From Pseudomonadota bacterium (GTDB taxonomy: Bacteria; Pseudomonadota; Alphaproteobacteria; Rhizobiales; Rhizobiaceae), in contig JAEYXI010000466.1 of assembly GCA_023428515.1 (NCBI GenBank), positions 1 through 6,932 of the forward strand: a stretch of 6,932 nucleotides of DNA, written 5' to 3'. This document shows, one piece after another, positions 5,775 through 6,932 of the stretch. The position numbers were made by a program, and so were the translations under genes. The first letter of the stretch is position 1; each line of letters begins with the position of its first letter. The notes under the pieces are model-generated. The model ran no database searches. It had not been told where the DNA came from and worked only from the letters and a program-made list of their open reading frames with translations.

Positions 5775-6932
5775 CTACTCGCCGCGCGGGAAGCGCTGCG
5801 ACTCTTCCAGGATGTTGAGGTCCATGTGGTTGCGCATGTAGCGCTCGGAAGCGCGCTGCAGCGGCTGGTGGTCCCACGGGGAGTAGGCGCCGTTGCGCAG
5901 CGCCTCGTAGACGACGTGCCGCTGTGCCTGGCTGGCGCGGACATCGGCGTCGAAGCGCGCTAGGTCCCAGCGTTTTTCGGTCAGTTTCGTCATCGTATCT
6001 AGCACGGCGGCGTGGGCGGGGTCGGCGGCGAGGTTCTTCAACTCTTGGGGGTCGGCTTCGAGGTCAAAGAGAAGCGGCTCGTCGGCCTCGCAGAGAACCA
6101 GCTTGAAGCGGTCGTCGCGCAGCGCGACCATCGGTGCGACCGAGCCCTCTGCGGCGTACTCCATCGGGACCGCCCCACGTCCGTGTGTGCCTGACGCGAC
6201 GCCGACGAGGCTTTCGCCATCGGTCCAGGGTCTTATCTCGCCAAGGTCGATGCCGGCGAGTTCCGTGAGGGTGGGCGTAACATCGAGGGTGGAGACAGGC
6301 ATGTCCACTCGGCCAGGCGTCATGCCGGGGGCGGCGATCATCAGAGGTACGCGGGAAGAGCCCTCGAAGAAGCTCATCTTGAACCACATGCCGCGCTCGC
6401 CGAGCATGTCGCCGTGGTCGGACAGGAAGACGACGATCGTGTCTTCTTCCTGGCGGGTGCGCTTCAGCACGTCGAGGATCTCGCCGATCTTCTCGTCGAT
6501 ATAGGAGATGCTGGCTAAATAGGCGCGGCGCGAGCGGCGCACGTCCTCGTCCGATATCGGGTAGTTCTTGTAGTCGCTGGCGAGCATCAGGCGCCGGGAA
6601 TGCGCGTCCTGCTCGTCGAAGGGGATCGGCGCGACGGCGGGCTCGAGCTCGGCGCAGTCCTCGTAGAGGTCCCAGAAGCGCTTGCGCATGACATAGGGAT
6701 CGTGCGGATGAGTGAAAGAGACGGTCAGGCACCAGGGCCGCTCGTCATGGCCGCGCGCGAGATCGTAGAGCTTCCTGGTCGCGTTATAGGCGACCTCGTC
6801 GTCATATTCGAGCTGGTTGGTGATCTCGGCGACGCCGGCGCCCTTCACCGAGCCGAGATTGTGATACCACCAGTCGATGCGCTCGCCGGGCTTGCCGTAG
6901 TCCGGCGTCCAGCCAAAATCGGCGGGGTAGAT
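5775..6932 (-). CDS. betC: Choline sulfatase BetC, partial (N-terminus beyond window)
   Basis: This enzyme hydrolyses choline-O-sulfate to choline and sulfate, feeding betaine synthesis or sulfur supply; it is cytoplasmic in rhizobia. The frame is open to the window edge, giving 385 residues. Using my recollection of S. meliloti BetC (about 512 residues), roughly 124 N-terminal residues are missing, including the formylglycine-generating CxPxR site. Sulfatase active-site blocks are present: THPHDPY with His77 of the visible part (equivalent to His201), and SDHGDMLGERGMWFK with Asp172, His173 and Lys185 (equivalent to Asp296, His297 and Lys309). The family-specific C-terminal cap (Choline_sulf_C) is seen from HVVYEALRNG through YSPWDHQP, ERYMRNHMDLN and the end RFPRGE. 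An internal GTG at 6848 is not the start, because conserved residues such as IYPADFGWTP and RIDWWYHNLGS lie before it. It converges on clpS2 with one base between stops. Confidence 0.93.
   Translation of the reverse strand: MYPADFGWTPDYGKPGERIDWWYHNLGSVKGAGVAEITNQLEYDDEVAYNATRKLYDLARGHDERPWCLTVSFTHPHDPYVMRKRFWDLYEDCAELEPAVAPIPFDEQDAHSRRLMLASDYKNYPISDEDVRRSRRAYLASISYIDEKIGEILDVLKRTRQEEDTIVVFLSDHGDMLGERGMWFKMSFFEGSSRVPLMIAAPGMTPGRVDMPVSTLDVTPTLTELAGIDLGEIRPWTDGESLVGVASGTHGRGAVPMEYAAEGSVAPMVALRDDRFKLVLCEADEPLLFDLEADPQELKNLAADPAHAAVLDTMTKLTEKRWDLARFDADVRASQAQRHVVYEALRNGAYSPWDHQPLQRASERYMRNHMDLNILEESQRFPRGE

Overview
The window looks like chromosomal DNA from an alphaproteobacterium of the order Hyphomicrobiales (Rhizobiales), perhaps Mesorhizobium-like. 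The reasons are high GC with strong third-position GC bias, a ChoW/ChoV-type choline transporter, a BetC-type choline sulfatase, and a ClpS2-type N-degron adaptor, a paralogue found in rhizobia and agrobacteria. The genus is an inference. Eight complete or near-complete genes and one gene cut by the right edge account for nearly all the sequence, and no gene-free stretch exceeds 300 bases.

Layout from left to right. Positions 1-106 are an intergenic leader with a G-rich hairpin, probably following an unseen substrate-binding gene (choX). choW (107-955, +) and choV (952-2133, +) overlap by 4 bases and encode the permease and ATPase of a choline/betaine ABC importer. A weak hairpin with a T-rich tail follows choV. 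Next come a small P-loop kinase-like protein (2213-2761, +) and a DUF1810 protein (2802-3230, +). These run tail-to-tail, with a 6-base gap, into a two-gene minus-strand unit: a short lipoprotein (3749-4105) followed by an exported acidic helical protein (3237-3752), coupled by a GTGA overlap. Upstream of that unit is an AraC-family regulator (4284-5231, -). A 236-base divergent region separates it from clpS2 (5468-5773, +). clpS2 meets the 3' end of betC (choline sulfatase, 5775 to beyond 6932, -) with one base between the stop codons.

Functionally, the two ends belong to one theme. ChoWV (with an unseen ChoX) imports choline-type osmoprotectants, and BetC hydrolyses choline-O-sulfate to choline and sulfate, feeding betaine synthesis. 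They are on opposite strands and separated by unrelated genes, so they are not one operon here. The middle genes have no evident link to choline metabolism.

I see no mobile element, CRISPR array, RNA gene or clear new multi-gene system. The items most worth a second look are the uncharacterised lipoprotein/exported-protein pair, the G-tract/hairpin in front of choW, the Met-to-Arg change at the ClpS specificity gate, and the unstudied kinase/DUF1810 pair.
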